Positions 7,637 through 16,479 of a stretch of 64,000 bases of DNA are shown here, in pieces. Position numbers and translations under genes: made by a program. The DNA is from Acidobacteriota bacterium (GTDB lineage Bacteria; Acidobacteriota; Terriglobia; Terriglobales; Acidobacteriaceae), in NCBI GenBank assembly GCA_003225175.1, contig QIBA01000036.1, forward strand, positions 1 through 64,000, in the 5' to 3' direction. The first letter of the stretch is position 1. Each line of letters starts with the position of its first letter. The notes below the pieces were generated by a model that was not told the origin of the DNA, ran no database searches, and worked only from the letters and a program-made list of their open reading frames with translations.

Positions 7637-8474
7637 CGGAGGCTCCACGCTTGAGCTTACTTTTAAGCGACACCATCTCAACCGCGGTCATCGCTGCCTC
7701 CCAGCCCTTGTTCCCGCTCTTGAGTCCCGCCCTATCGATGGCTTGTTCGAGGTTTTCGCAGGTGAGCACTCCGTAGGTGTGAGGAACTCCAGTCTCCTGC
7801 GCTGACTGTCCTATGCCTCGAGTCACTTCGGTGGCGATGTGCTCGTAGTGCGTGGTCTCTCCGCGGATCAAGCATCCGAGCGTAATGACAGCGTCCACAG
7901 TTCCCGATTCCGCCAGAAGCCGTGCCGCCGACGGAATTTCAAACGAACCCGGCACGCGCACAATGCGCATGTCGGAGGATTTTGCGCCGCTGCGCCGCAG
8001 GCAATCCAAGGCTCCCTCGAGCAGGCGTTCGGTGATGAAGGAATTCCATCGGCTGACGACGATGCCGAAGCGCATCCCACTTGCGTTCAGATCGCCTTCA
8101 ACGGCAGCGCGGGACGATTTCTCCGGATTATTGAATGCCCAGAATCCGATGCGAAAGTCTGGATCCAGCTGGAGCGAGAAGATTCGCGATTTCCAAGTTG
8201 TCTCTTCGATCTCGCCTGCCGCATCGCGGAAGTGCTTGCGTGCGATTTGGTTCGCAGTATCGAGGTCCCGAACTTCTATCAAGAGGTCAGGTTCTGTGAG
8301 TTTCCGACCATCTACCAATTCCAAAGATCCGACTGGAGCGAGAAAGGGAGCACCGCGGCTATGCTCGTCGCTCCAACCCGCGCCGCCTTCAAATCCAAGT
8401 GCGCGCAGCAGGACAGACAGCTGCTCGAACTTCTCTGGCGATGTGCGCCGAACCAGGGTGAGACTGCGGATCAT
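7626..8474 (-). CDS. ribH: Lumazine synthase RibH with N-terminal VOC-like domain
   Basis: Residues 133-275 are a complete 6,7-dimethyl-8-ribityllumazine synthase. They contain FGIVVSRWN, VPGSFEIP (174-181) and GETTHYEH (205-212), which carry the substrate- and phosphate-binding residues. The enzyme condenses the ribityl-aminouracil with dihydroxybutanone phosphate, the penultimate step of riboflavin synthesis. Residues 1-117 are extra. They resemble a glyoxalase/VOC-fold half (SLTLVRRTSPEKFEQLSVLL, ALGFEG, GSLELVDG, LLIEVRDLDTANQIA). Normal RibH is about 155 residues, so at 282 this is a fusion. There is no in-frame stop or obvious second start between the parts. The gene overlaps nusB. Confidence 0.9.
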   Translation of the reverse strand: MIRSLTLVRRTSPEKFEQLSVLLRALGFEGGAGWSDEHSRGAPFLAPVGSLELVDGRKLTEPDLLIEVRDLDTANQIARKHFRDAAGEIEETTWKSRIFSLQLDPDFRIGFWAFNNPEKSSRAAVEGDLNASGMRFGIVVSRWNSFITERLLEGALDCLRRSGAKSSDMRIVRVPGSFEIPSAARLLAESGTVDAVITLGCLIRGETTHYEHIATEVTRGIGQSAQETGVPHTYGVLTCENLEQAIDRAGLKSGNKGWEAAMTAVEMVSLKSKLKRGASDGR

Positions 8475-8659
8475 CGATTCCAGTGTTACACAATGGCCTT
8501 GACCGGACGAAACGAGTCAGGAACTCTGCCCGCGAATATAATTCCGGCGACTCCCGTCCGTTGGTTTTTAGGATCGTGTCGGGTTCGCGTTTGCCTGAAC
8601 GCGTTGCGAGTCGCAGTGGGGTAGCCACTGGAAACCTGCGCGGAGGCTTTGGGTGTCTA

Positions 8660-8899
8660 ATGAGCAGAGTGAGTCTTTCGAGGAACTTCGCGATCTCTCT
8701 CGCAGCAGTGCTGTTGGGCAATGTCATTTACTTTGTGCTGATGCCCTATCTGCCGCCTGCTGCCAGGCATCGGAGTGTCTCCCTATGGCCGGACCTCGGG
8801 TTACTGATTGACTTCTGGATTTGCCTGGTCATGTACGGCTTGCTCGCTCTTCTCTTTCGCCCACATACCGAGCGTCCTCCGACTGAACAGCGACGCTGA
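8660..8899 (+). CDS. Small membrane protein, unrecognised
   Basis: A 79-residue ORF starts at ATG 8660, 12-13 nt after a GGAGG. It has two clear hydrophobic segments (about 10-30 and 45-66) and a charged C-terminus rich in Arg and Pro. I do not recognise the family. Its frame shows no frameshift or repeat. It lies between divergently oriented ribH and the GGDEF gene and could be an independent small gene. Confidence 0.5.
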   Translation: MSRVSLSRNFAISLAAVLLGNVIYFVLMPYLPPAARHRSVSLWPDLGLLIDFWICLVMYGLLALLFRPHTERPPTEQRR

Positions 8900-9206
8900 C
8901 TGCAGTCCCCCCGAGGCATTCCAGTTTGGCGACGATCGATTCCACGCAGTGGGGGTCGGTTGCGTTAGCGGCCCGCTCGTCCCGGGGATATGCCCCAGAA
9001 ATGCCGTTTTTTCGACGAAAACTGGCCCAAAATACGTCTTTTGGCACCTCCGACGGCCCTGAAAATCCTTGTCAATTTCGCATGAATCGGGCTTAATGAA
9101 GGCATTGTTGTGCCGTTGAGCGCCGTCTGGTTGACGCTCTGGCTATGCCTCCCCCTGGCAGCAGATTCGCCGGAACGACTTTAGGCTGTTGAACTTATCG
9201 CGCCCA
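8900..9206. other. Gene-free stretch before the GGDEF gene
   Basis: I see no convincing gene or RNA here. The stretch includes CG-rich sequence and a T/A-rich part (9005-9100) that probably holds the promoter of the downstream cyclase. Confidence 0.4.
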
Positions 9207-10694
9207 ATGCAAAAGATTGCACTACTTTATGACGCCAGCCAGGCCGTCCTTTCCACGTTTAATCTGGACGAAGTGCTAGAGCAAATCCTCTCGATCGTGC
9301 GCGATTACTTCCACGCAACCAACTCCGCAGTCCTTCTACTGGACCCTGGTACCCGCGAATTCGTTGTTCGCACCTCAATTGGACGCCCAGTTGAGGGAGC
9401 CAAGAGACGGATTGCCCCAGGAATGGGCCTGATCGGTACCGCAGCCCAGCAGAAGAGACCAGTTTATGCACCGGATGTCAGCCAGGATTCGCGCTATATC
9501 GCTCATCTCTCCGAAACGAAGTCGGAAGTAGCGATCCCGTTAATGGTGCGTGACGAGGTGGTAGGCGTCCTCGATATCCAAAGCGATGAACTCGACGCTT
9601 TCGACTCTGAGACGCTGGACTTGCTCACGCTGTTCTCAACCCAGGCCTCGATCGCGCTGGAAAATGCCCGGTTGTATACGCTGGAGCAGCGCCGCTCGCG
9701 GCAGCTCGAGGCCATTAATGCCATTGCGCGGCAAACGACAGCTTTACTGGATCTCGATGAGCTGCTGGGAAAAGTCTGCGATTTGGTATTGCAGACCTTT
9801 CCTGTCGACCATGTCGTCGTCCTCCTCCTGGATGGAGACGGCCGCCTTTCGACGCGTGCCCATAAGGGGAAACTAACTCCAATCCTTACACAAGGCACCC
9901 TGCTTCCCGTCGGGACTGGAATGGGAATTCGCGCACTCGAACAAAGCAAGACAGTCGTTGAGAATGAGGTCACGTTCGTGCCTCAGTACACGGCGAGCTT
10001 CGTGGAGACGCGCTCCGAGATGTGCGTGCCCCTAATCTTCTTCGGCGAGAAGCTCGGAGTCCTCATGCTGGAGAGCGCGAAGCCCAATAACTTCCCGGAC
10101 GAGGACGTTGCCCCGCTCGAGTCGGTCGCCGATATCTGCGCTGGCGCCATCCAAAACGCACATTATTTCGAGAAAGCGCAGCAGCTGGCTTACATCGACG
10201 GCCTCACCGGTATCTATAACCGACGCTACTTCGAGAAGGAGATCGGCTCGGAAATCGAGCGCGCATCGCGTTATAACGGGCATCTGGCGATCATCATGAT
10301 CGATATCGACAACTTCAAGCGCCTGAATGACGAGTTCGGGCATCTGCTGGGTGACGAAGTCCTGCGTCAGGTCTCCGCAGTCTTCAGCCAACAAATTCGT
10401 AAGATTGATGTGGTGTGCCGCTATGGCGGGGAGGAGTTTGCCATTGTGGTGCCGCAAACCGCCGGTGGCAACGCCGTAGAGGTCGCCGAAAAATTGCGCA
10501 GAATGGTCGAGGCCTACCGTTTTCCAGGCGTTCCACGCAAAGTAACTATCAGCGCCGGAGTAGCGGAGTTCCCAGTTCACGGCCAGACGCGGGATGAGTT
10601 GGTTGCAGCAGCGGATGCCGCGCTTTATGTATCCAAGGAAGCTGGACGCAATCGCGTCTCGGCAGCATCAGCTGCGCGCAAGACGAGTGCGTAG
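9207..10694 (+). CDS. GAF-GAF-GGDEF diguanylate cyclase
   Basis: The protein has 495 residues from the ATG at 9207 (a TTG at 9189 would add six). Two tandem GAF sensor domains (about 15-160 and 175-320) precede a GGDEF domain (about 330-490). The active-site motif is GGEEF (near residue 407). An RKID sequence five residues upstream fits the RxxD inhibitory site, so product feedback is expected. It should make cyclic di-GMP from two GTP in response to small ligands or redox signals sensed by the GAF domains. There are no membrane segments, so it is cytoplasmic. The PilZ protein at 4.0 kb is a candidate receptor. Confidence 0.92.
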   Translation: MQKIALLYDASQAVLSTFNLDEVLEQILSIVRDYFHATNSAVLLLDPGTREFVVRTSIGRPVEGAKRRIAPGMGLIGTAAQQKRPVYAPDVSQDSRYIAHLSETKSEVAIPLMVRDEVVGVLDIQSDELDAFDSETLDLLTLFSTQASIALENARLYTLEQRRSRQLEAINAIARQTTALLDLDELLGKVCDLVLQTFPVDHVVVLLLDGDGRLSTRAHKGKLTPILTQGTLLPVGTGMGIRALEQSKTVVENEVTFVPQYTASFVETRSEMCVPLIFFGEKLGVLMLESAKPNNFPDEDVAPLESVADICAGAIQNAHYFEKAQQLAYIDGLTGIYNRRYFEKEIGSEIERASRYNGHLAIIMIDIDNFKRLNDEFGHLLGDEVLRQVSAVFSQQIRKIDVVCRYGGEEFAIVVPQTAGGNAVEVAEKLRRMVEAYRFPGVPRKVTISAGVAEFPVHGQTRDELVAAADAALYVSKEAGRNRVSAASAARKTSA

Positions 10695-10732
10695 CCTTGC
10701 CTCGCGATCGTGCTTCTAAGACTGCTCTTAAA

Positions 10733-10769
10733 TTGTCATCCTAAGCCCCTCTTTTGAGCGAAGGATCTC
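10733..10769. repeat. Degenerate GTCATCC...GCGAAGGATC dispersed repeat
   Basis: The stretch reads TTGTCATCCTAAGC, a short spacer, then GAGCGAAGGATCTC. It resembles the widespread intergenic repeat GTCATCCTGAGCG(N)AGCGAAGGATC found in many environmental bacteria. Only one copy is in this window, so the family link is from recollection. Confidence 0.35.
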
Positions 10770-10956
10770 CCGGAATACCTCAACTAATGCTGCTTGCCAG
10801 GCTCTTTGACCGATGAGTTCGATTTTGCCTGGAGTGGTCAGAACAGAAGACTCATTCGGGGCCCAAAACAGCCGTTACAAAGCATGGGTGGCTTATGGGA
10901 TTTGCGCGATGTCCATCGCGCAAAATCGGGCGGAAAATAGGAGTTAGGAGGCAAGG

Positions 10957-11019
10957 ATGAAACCCGACGTAGAAAACGTTATCCTCGGTTTAGTTCCAAC
11001 ATTCTCGAACCAAATCTGA
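10957..11019 (+). CDS. Possible 20-residue leader peptide upstream of the ABC exporter
   Basis: A short ORF starts with ATG 10957, 7 nt after a strong AGGAGG (10945-10950), and stops at TGA 11017-11019, 20 nt before the ATP-binding gene. The peptide begins MKPDVENVIL. The downstream ATP-binding gene has a poor ribosome site of its own, so translation of this ORF could control it. It lies in a different frame from that gene. This may be a true leader ORF or the remnant of a longer gene. The rest of 10695-10956 holds no visible gene. Confidence 0.35.
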   Translation: MKPDVENVILGLVPTFSNQI

Positions 11020-11039
11020 ATTTCAGCGTACCCACTAGC

Positions 11040-11942
11040 ATGGCCACAGTCGAACTGCTGCAAGTTCGCAAGAGCTACGACAAGTTTGTTGCGGTCAAAG
11101 ACCTCTCCCTGACAATCGAGCAAGGCAGTATCTTTGGCCTGCTTGGCCCGAATGGTGCGGGGAAGACCAGTACCATTCGCATGATGATTGGAATCACCGT
11201 TCCCGATTCGGGTCAAGTGCGTATGTTTGGCGAGCCCTTCAGGCGGGACCATCTCAAGCGCATTGGCTACCTACCCGAAACCAGCGGCCTATATAAGAGG
11301 ATGAAGGTCAGCGAGCAGTTGGTGCTGTTCGGGCAATTGCGCGGACTCACAGCGGCTGACGCCGCTTCCCGCGCTAAGAAGTGGTGCGAGCGCATGGAGA
11401 TCGCTGCATGGATCGACAAAAAGACCGAAGAACTCTCCAAAGGAATGCAGCAAAAGATGCAATTTATCGCCACCCTGCTGCATGAACCTGAGTTTCTCAT
11501 CATGGACGAACCCTTCGCTGGGCTCGATCCGGTAAACGCCACACTCCTCAAAGATGTGCTGCTCGAACTGAATAAACAAGGCCGCACCATTCTTTTCTCG
11601 ACTCATCGCATGGACCAGGTCGAGAGGCTATGCAGTGCAATTTGCCTGATCAACCGCGGCGAAGCCGTTCTTCAAGGCACTTTGAAGGAGATCAAAGGAC
11701 GCTATGGTCGCAGCAACGTGCAGATCGAATACGAAGGCCCGGACGAGTTTCTGCACGAGAACGGCCTCATCCAATCCTTCAATAACTACGGCAATTACGT
11801 CGAGGTGCGCTTAGCCCCTGGAGCAGATTCCCAGAAGTTGCTGCACATGGTGGCTCAACGCTCACGCGTGAATAAATTTGAACTAGTCGAGCCGTCGCTC
11901 GAAGACATCTTCATCGACGTCGTAGGGAAATCCGATGCATAA
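11040..11942 (+). CDS. ABC transporter ATP-binding protein (NatA-like)
   Basis: The 300-residue nucleotide-binding subunit has Walker A GPNGAGKTS (about 35-43), the ABC signature LSKGMQQK, Walker B FLIMDEPF and a switch His in FSTHRM. The C-terminal 80 residues match the accessory domain common in NatA/ABC-2 ATPases. It energises the permease encoded next, whose ATG overlaps its end by 8 nt. The pair resembles the Na+-extruding NatAB type or related drug/lipid ABC-2 exporters, and the substrate is not certain. The start ATG has no clear ribosome site (see the leader ORF just upstream). Confidence 0.9.
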   Translation: MATVELLQVRKSYDKFVAVKDLSLTIEQGSIFGLLGPNGAGKTSTIRMMIGITVPDSGQVRMFGEPFRRDHLKRIGYLPETSGLYKRMKVSEQLVLFGQLRGLTAADAASRAKKWCERMEIAAWIDKKTEELSKGMQQKMQFIATLLHEPEFLIMDEPFAGLDPVNATLLKDVLLELNKQGRTILFSTHRMDQVERLCSAICLINRGEAVLQGTLKEIKGRYGRSNVQIEYEGPDEFLHENGLIQSFNNYGNYVEVRLAPGADSQKLLHMVAQRSRVNKFELVEPSLEDIFIDVVGKSDA

Positions 11943-13221
11943 CATCCTGCTGTTTGCCCGGCGCGAGTATCTAGAGACCGTGCGCAAGAAGTCGTTCATT
12001 GTAATGACCATCCTGTTACCGGCGATGATGTTCGGCTTCACCGTACTGCCCAGCATGATTGCGTCCAAGAAGTCCAGTGAGTCTCAGAAAATTGTGATCG
12101 CTACGTCGGATCAGCAGTTCGGCAACGACGTGCGCGACAAATTTATGACGCCTGCGAAGGAGACATCCGTCTCCGGAAAACGGCGTAACCCCGATTCCTC
12201 TACACGCACGTTCGACGTCGAGGTCGACACAAATGTTTCTTCCGTCGAGGAAGCGGCTCTAACCAGCAAGGTGAGCTCTCACGAAATTGATGGGTATCTG
12301 TGGGCTCCGGCAGACGCTCTCGCCGAGAGGAAGATCAGTTATCGCTCCCGGAGTTCGAGTGACTTCGACACGCTCGGTTCTCTGAGCGGTGCAGTGCGCG
12401 AAGCGCTGCTCCGCCAATCATTCCGCAACCATGGAGTCTCAGCGGAGGAAGTAACCAATGTTCTTAAGCCTGTGAACATTGATACCAAAAAGGTCGAGAA
12501 CGGCAAGGTGACCGACGCCGGCGGACTGGCTCTGTTCTTCACCGCCCTGCTGCTGATGATCCTTCTCTACGTGACCATCCTGATGTACAGCATGAGCGTG
12601 ATGCGTTCGGTGCTGGAAGAAAAGAACTCGCGCATTTTTGAGGTGCTGCTTTCGGCTGCCACTGCGAAAGAACTCATGGCCGGCAAGATTCTCGGCGCCG
12701 CTGCCGTAGGGCTCACTCAAATTGGCATTTGGACCGCCGTGACTTCGCCCCTGGCAGCGCAATCAATCATGATGTACGGCGAGAACGTGCATCTAGGCCT
12801 CACATTAAAGAACATGATCTTCTTTGGCGTGTTCTTCATTCTTGGATTCCTGCTCTACTCCGCCCTGGGTGCGGCCCTGGGATCTGCTGTGAACTCCGAA
12901 CAGGAAGCACAACAATTCCAGTTCGTAATCATGATGCCGCTGATCATCTCGGCAATCTTCCTGACGCCTGTAATCCAGCAGCCACACTCAACCTTGGCAA
13001 CCGTTCTCTCTCTGATTCCGTTCTGCACGCCGCTGATCATGTTCACGCGCATCCTCGTGGAAACGCCTCCGGCATGGCAGATAGGACTCAGCCTCGTGCT
13101 TCTGGTCGGCGCCATCTACGCAATGCTCTCCATCTGCTCGCGCATCTACCGCATCGGTATTCTCATGTACGGAAAACGCCCAACGCTGCCTGAAATCATG
13201 AAGTGGATGAAATACGCCTGA
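11935..13221 (+). CDS. ABC-2 type transporter permease (NatB-like)
   Basis: This 428-residue membrane subunit has one N-terminal membrane helix (about 21-40), a large extracytoplasmic loop (about 45-205) and five further helices to the C-terminus. That is the ABC-2/NatB layout. The motif VLEEKNSRIFEVLLSA (about 224-240) is the cytoplasmic coupling region typical of NatB. It pairs with the ATPase encoded just upstream, with overlapping genes. It should move ions, drugs or lipids outward. Confidence 0.88.
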   Translation: MHNILLFARREYLETVRKKSFIVMTILLPAMMFGFTVLPSMIASKKSSESQKIVIATSDQQFGNDVRDKFMTPAKETSVSGKRRNPDSSTRTFDVEVDTNVSSVEEAALTSKVSSHEIDGYLWAPADALAERKISYRSRSSSDFDTLGSLSGAVREALLRQSFRNHGVSAEEVTNVLKPVNIDTKKVENGKVTDAGGLALFFTALLLMILLYVTILMYSMSVMRSVLEEKNSRIFEVLLSAATAKELMAGKILGAAAVGLTQIGIWTAVTSPLAAQSIMMYGENVHLGLTLKNMIFFGVFFILGFLLYSALGAALGSAVNSEQEAQQFQFVIMMPLIISAIFLTPVIQQPHSTLATVLSLIPFCTPLIMFTRILVETPPAWQIGLSLVLLVGAIYAMLSICSRIYRIGILMYGKRPTLPEIMKWMKYA

Positions 13222-13222
13222 A

Positions 13223-13255
13223 AGCAGCAATAAGCAATTCGCAATAAGCTAAAGC
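13223..13255. repeat. Heptad repeat array after the permease gene
   Basis: Units AGCAATA, AGCAATT, CGCAATA, AGCTAAA begin 2 nt after the permease stop codon. No opposite arm was found nearby, so this may be a half element. Confidence 0.6.
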
Positions 13256-13419
13256 CGAAACCGGAGCGCCCGGGCGCCAGCCTCGTCTCCATGCATCCGA
13301 TCTGAGAATTCAAGCATGCTCCCCGTCCGCTGCCTGTCTTCTAAACTGCATCTAACCGGAGCAGCAGTTCGCGATCAGAGAAGCCCTCCAGTTCTGCGTT
13401 GGAGGCGCAGGAATTTCGT

Positions 13420-15270
13420 GTGTCTACGACTCAACTGGTCCAACCCGCCAAGTTTTCCGGTAAGCCCCTACCGCCAAAGCATCTGAACATTCGCACGCTA
13501 CTGCGCCCACACACTGGCGCGCTCATCCTCGGCTTTCTGGCGGTGATTGGAGAGTCGGCTGCCAATCTGCTTGAACCTTGGCCGCTGAAGATCGTTCTCG
13601 ATAATGTCCTGCGTAGCAAGGCCTCGAATGGATGGCTGAGCGGATTTATTCATAAAGCTGCCGGCTACGATCCGCTCGGCATTCTGAAGTTTGCCTGTGT
13701 TGCAGTCGTGGGGATCGCGATCCTCGACGCAATCTCCTCCTATGCCGAGAAGTACCTCACCACCAGCGTCGGCCAATGGGTAACTCACGATCTACGCCGG
13801 GCTTTGTACTCGCATCTGCAGAAGTTGTCGCTTGCCTACCACGACCAGAAACGTACGGGCGATCTGATCAGCACGGTCACCAGTGATATCGATTCTATTC
13901 AGAGCTTCATCACCTCCGGACTGCTCGGAGTATTTATCAACCTGATCACGCTGGTCGGGATGGTGGTTGTGATGTTTTTCCTGAACTGGCGCTTCACCCT
14001 GATCGCTCTCTCCATTTCACCAGTGCTGTTCGCCATCGTGTACACGTACACGCGTCGCATCAAGAAGGCCTCGCGCGAGGTTCGCAAGAAAGAGAGCGAG
14101 ATTGTATCGGTGATCGAAGAGGTGCTGGGATCGATCCGCGTGGTGAAGGCTTTTGCGCGCGAAGACTATGAATCCAGGCGGCTTGAAGAAGAGAGCCTCG
14201 AAAGCGTGGAGATCGCACTACGCGCCCGAAGCCTGAAGGCGAAGCTTGCCCCCATTGTGCAGATCATCGTCGCAGTAGGCACGTTCCTGGTTCTGTGGTT
14301 CGGTGGCCGCATGGTCCTGAGCGGCGCTATCACGGCCGGCTCACTTGTGGTGTTTATCCAGTACCTCAGCAAGATGTACAAGCCGATGCAGGAGCTGTCG
14401 AAGATGACCGACTCCTATTCAAAAGCTCTGGTCGGCTATGAACGGATCCAGGAGATCCTTGAAACCGAGCGCGAAGTAAAAGATCTGCCCAAGGCGAAGC
14501 CTGCTCCGCGATTCAAAGGCAAGATCGCGTTCGATCACGTGAGCTTTTCGTACGCGCCGGAGTCACCAATCCTCGAGGACTTGAGTCTTGTCATCGAACC
14601 CGGACAGGTCGCCGCATTCGCCGGGCCTACCGGAGCAGGAAAGACGACCATTATCAGTTTGATTCCTCGCTTTTACGATCCAACGTCGGGAGTCGTGAAG
14701 ATTGATGCTGTCGATGTTCGCCAATTTAGGCAGCGATCACTGCGGCAGCAAATTAGCTTCGTCCTTCAGGAGACGGTGCTCTTTCACGGACCGATTTGGC
14801 AAAACATCGCCTATGGCAAGCCGGAGGCGACACGCAGCGAGATCATTCGCGCAGCCGAACTCGCAAACGCTTCGGAATTTATCGATCGTATGCCGGAAGG
14901 GTACAACACCATCGTCGGCGAACGTGGCATGACGCTCTCCGGTGGCCAACGCCAGCGCATTGCCATTGCGCGCGCGGTGATCCGGAACACGCCCATTCTG
15001 ATTCTCGATGAACCCACTTCAGATCTCGACGCCGGATCGGAGAAGCTGGTTTACGAGGCGCTGGATCGCCTCATGTCTGGAAAAACGGTAATCACTATCG
15101 CCCATCGCCTCTCGACGATTCGCTCGGCAGATGTGATCTTCGTGATCAAAAATGGAAGGCTGGTCGAGCGCGGCACGCATGATCAATTGTTGCGCAAGAG
15201 TGGTGTATATGCAGAGTTGGAGCGGCTACAGATGGGCGAAGAGCACCCCGTTGGAAGGCTGGCAAGCTGA
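13420..15270 (+). CDS. ABC exporter, fused membrane and ATP-binding domains (MsbA-like)
   Basis: The 616-residue half-transporter begins with six membrane helices (about 30-320), then a nucleotide-binding domain with Walker A GPTGAGKTT, Q-loop FVLQE, signature LSGGQRQR, Walker B ILILDEPTSD and H-loop IAHR. It would work as a homodimer in the inner membrane. The family includes MsbA lipid A flippase and multidrug exporters, and sequence does not settle the substrate. The GTG start at 13420 is preferred over TTG 13399 because AGGA lies 7 nt upstream. It is separate from the NatAB pair (about 200 nt gap with a repeat). Confidence 0.9.
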   Translation: MSTTQLVQPAKFSGKPLPPKHLNIRTLLRPHTGALILGFLAVIGESAANLLEPWPLKIVLDNVLRSKASNGWLSGFIHKAAGYDPLGILKFACVAVVGIAILDAISSYAEKYLTTSVGQWVTHDLRRALYSHLQKLSLAYHDQKRTGDLISTVTSDIDSIQSFITSGLLGVFINLITLVGMVVVMFFLNWRFTLIALSISPVLFAIVYTYTRRIKKASREVRKKESEIVSVIEEVLGSIRVVKAFAREDYESRRLEEESLESVEIALRARSLKAKLAPIVQIIVAVGTFLVLWFGGRMVLSGAITAGSLVVFIQYLSKMYKPMQELSKMTDSYSKALVGYERIQEILETEREVKDLPKAKPAPRFKGKIAFDHVSFSYAPESPILEDLSLVIEPGQVAAFAGPTGAGKTTIISLIPRFYDPTSGVVKIDAVDVRQFRQRSLRQQISFVLQETVLFHGPIWQNIAYGKPEATRSEIIRAAELANASEFIDRMPEGYNTIVGERGMTLSGGQRQRIAIARAVIRNTPILILDEPTSDLDAGSEKLVYEALDRLMSGKTVITIAHRLSTIRSADVIFVIKNGRLVERGTHDQLLRKSGVYAELERLQMGEEHPVGRLAS

Positions 15271-15356
15271 AGTAGAAACGCAGCACACCACGACAGACGT
15301 CTCCGCCATGCGCTTGACTCTGGCTAGACGGTATTAGCGACCAGCATCGTGGAAAG

Positions 15357-15368
15357 GCAGCATGCTGC
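15357..15368. repeat. GCAGCATGCTGC palindrome, copy 1
   Basis: The perfect 12-bp palindrome lies in a partly symmetric context (GGAAAG... on the left, ATCTCTACC on the right). Other copies are at 39760 and, in coding sequence, 44321; a degenerate relative is at 55693-55720. Confidence 0.6.
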
Positions 15369-15409
15369 ATCTCTACCTGAGTGCTCCAGTGCGTGCACGA
15401 GCAACGAAG

Positions 15410-15433
15410 AAGGCGAGCCGTTTGGCTCGCCTT
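15410..15433. terminator. Strong hairpin between convergent genes
   Basis: AAGGCGAGCC pairs perfectly with GGCTCGCCTT around a GTTT loop. The T tract is weak on both sides. It lies between the exporter (+) and the minus-strand small gene, where a shared terminator is expected. Confidence 0.6.
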
Positions 15434-15456
15434 ATGATTTCTGACAACTAAGACTT

Positions 15457-15750
15457 CTAGGCTGCCGGTAGCCGATTCCCAACACGTGAGTCGGAGTTGT
15501 GCCGCACCCCAAAGTGCTCATAGGAGTGAACGCCGTCTCTGATCGCGAGCAGGCTGGCATTCGACCGGTTCAATACCATCGCCAGATACTTTTCGGCGAC
15601 GGCACGGTCATCTGGCCGGACCATCTTCCACCATCGCTGGATTGATTCCTGTACTTCGGCTTCGTTCTTTTCGCCTTCGACCAAGGCATCAATCAGCTTG
15701 TAGATCTTTGACTTGACTGCCCTGTACGAGATGGAGATCTCCTGGTTCAT
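15457..15750 (-). CDS. Conserved-looking 97-residue protein, unrecognised
   Basis: The ORF starts with ATG and encodes a soluble, mostly helical protein rich in charged residues and Trp (IQRWWKMVRP). It has no signal peptide or membrane segment. A basal ribosome site (GGGAGG) lies just upstream of the ATG. I do not recognise a family. The strong terminator hairpin 24 nt after its stop supports a real transcription unit. Confidence 0.6.
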   Translation of the reverse strand: MNQEISISYRAVKSKIYKLIDALVEGEKNEAEVQESIQRWWKMVRPDDRAVAEKYLAMVLNRSNASLLAIRDGVHSYEHFGVRHNSDSRVGNRLPAA

Positions 15751-15952
15751 GCTCCTCCCTTTGCCGCAATGAAAGCAAGTGAAAGGCCAGCCGCATCTTT
15801 AACAAAACATTACGTTTCAAGTGTTAAGAATTCCGAATTCTTGGAGGGATGCAGGGACGAGTCTATGGAAATCGGTATAGGGCCTATTCGTAACGCTGAT
15901 ATCCACAAACACAGCTCGCACGTTCCAAGTAACTTCCCAGATAATAGTTCGC

Positions 15953-16366
15953 ATGTCCTCAAACGGAGCTCGCGCGAACCGTAAAGCGCTCTTCAGCGTT
16001 ACCTTGCCGCTACTCTCCTTTCTCCTCGGGATCTTGATCGAAGCACTGGAGCGCCACGAGAGCATTAGTGGCTGGGCCCTCTGGATCGACAACATCGCGG
16101 CCGCCTTGCTGCTTGGGCTAGTGGTGTTTTTTTATGAGCGCCGCCAAAAGAGAGAATTGGTCAAAAAACTCCGCATGATTGAATTGATGAACCATCACGT
16201 ACGCAATGCTCTGCAGCCCGTCATGTACATTCCTTACTCGCAGGACCAGCAACAGCAGCTAAATACCATTCGAGATGCAGTGAACCGGATCGACTGGGCA
16301 CTGCGTGAAATCCTGCCGGGGACTCCGCACGAAGACTTCTCGCCTCCACGCCATACAGCAGCCTAA
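15953..16366 (+). CDS. Membrane protein with an orphan histidine-kinase H-box-like segment
   Basis: The 137-residue protein has two membrane helices (about 13-30 and 43-62), a basic linker, then LMNHHVRNALQPVM (about 78-91). That segment resembles the phospho-acceptor H-box of HisKA_2/HWE-type kinases, whose motif is close to HHRVKNxLQ. A second helix follows (QLNTIRDAVNRIDWALREIL), as expected of a dimerisation hairpin. No ATP-binding domain follows in any frame before the next gene. It could be a phosphotransfer or decoy protein, or the resemblance may be chance. No ribosome site is obvious. Confidence 0.6.
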   Translation: MSSNGARANRKALFSVTLPLLSFLLGILIEALERHESISGWALWIDNIAAALLLGLVVFFYERRQKRELVKKLRMIELMNHHVRNALQPVMYIPYSQDQQQQLNTIRDAVNRIDWALREILPGTPHEDFSPPRHTAA

Positions 16367-16479
16367 AATTGGCTCACATTTAGCAGGCGAAGCTCGGCGA
16401 AACAAATTCATTTCAGTCGTGTTACGCGGATCAGGAGACTTGTGTCTTCACAAATTAACTGTTGTACGAGGAGAAGCTC

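Noticed and set aside
7839-8624. 261-residue ORF antisense to ribH
   Set aside because: ribH motifs are complete on the other strand; this frame is a shadow.
10733-10769. Transcription terminator
   Set aside because: No stable stem with a T run; better explained as a degenerate dispersed repeat.
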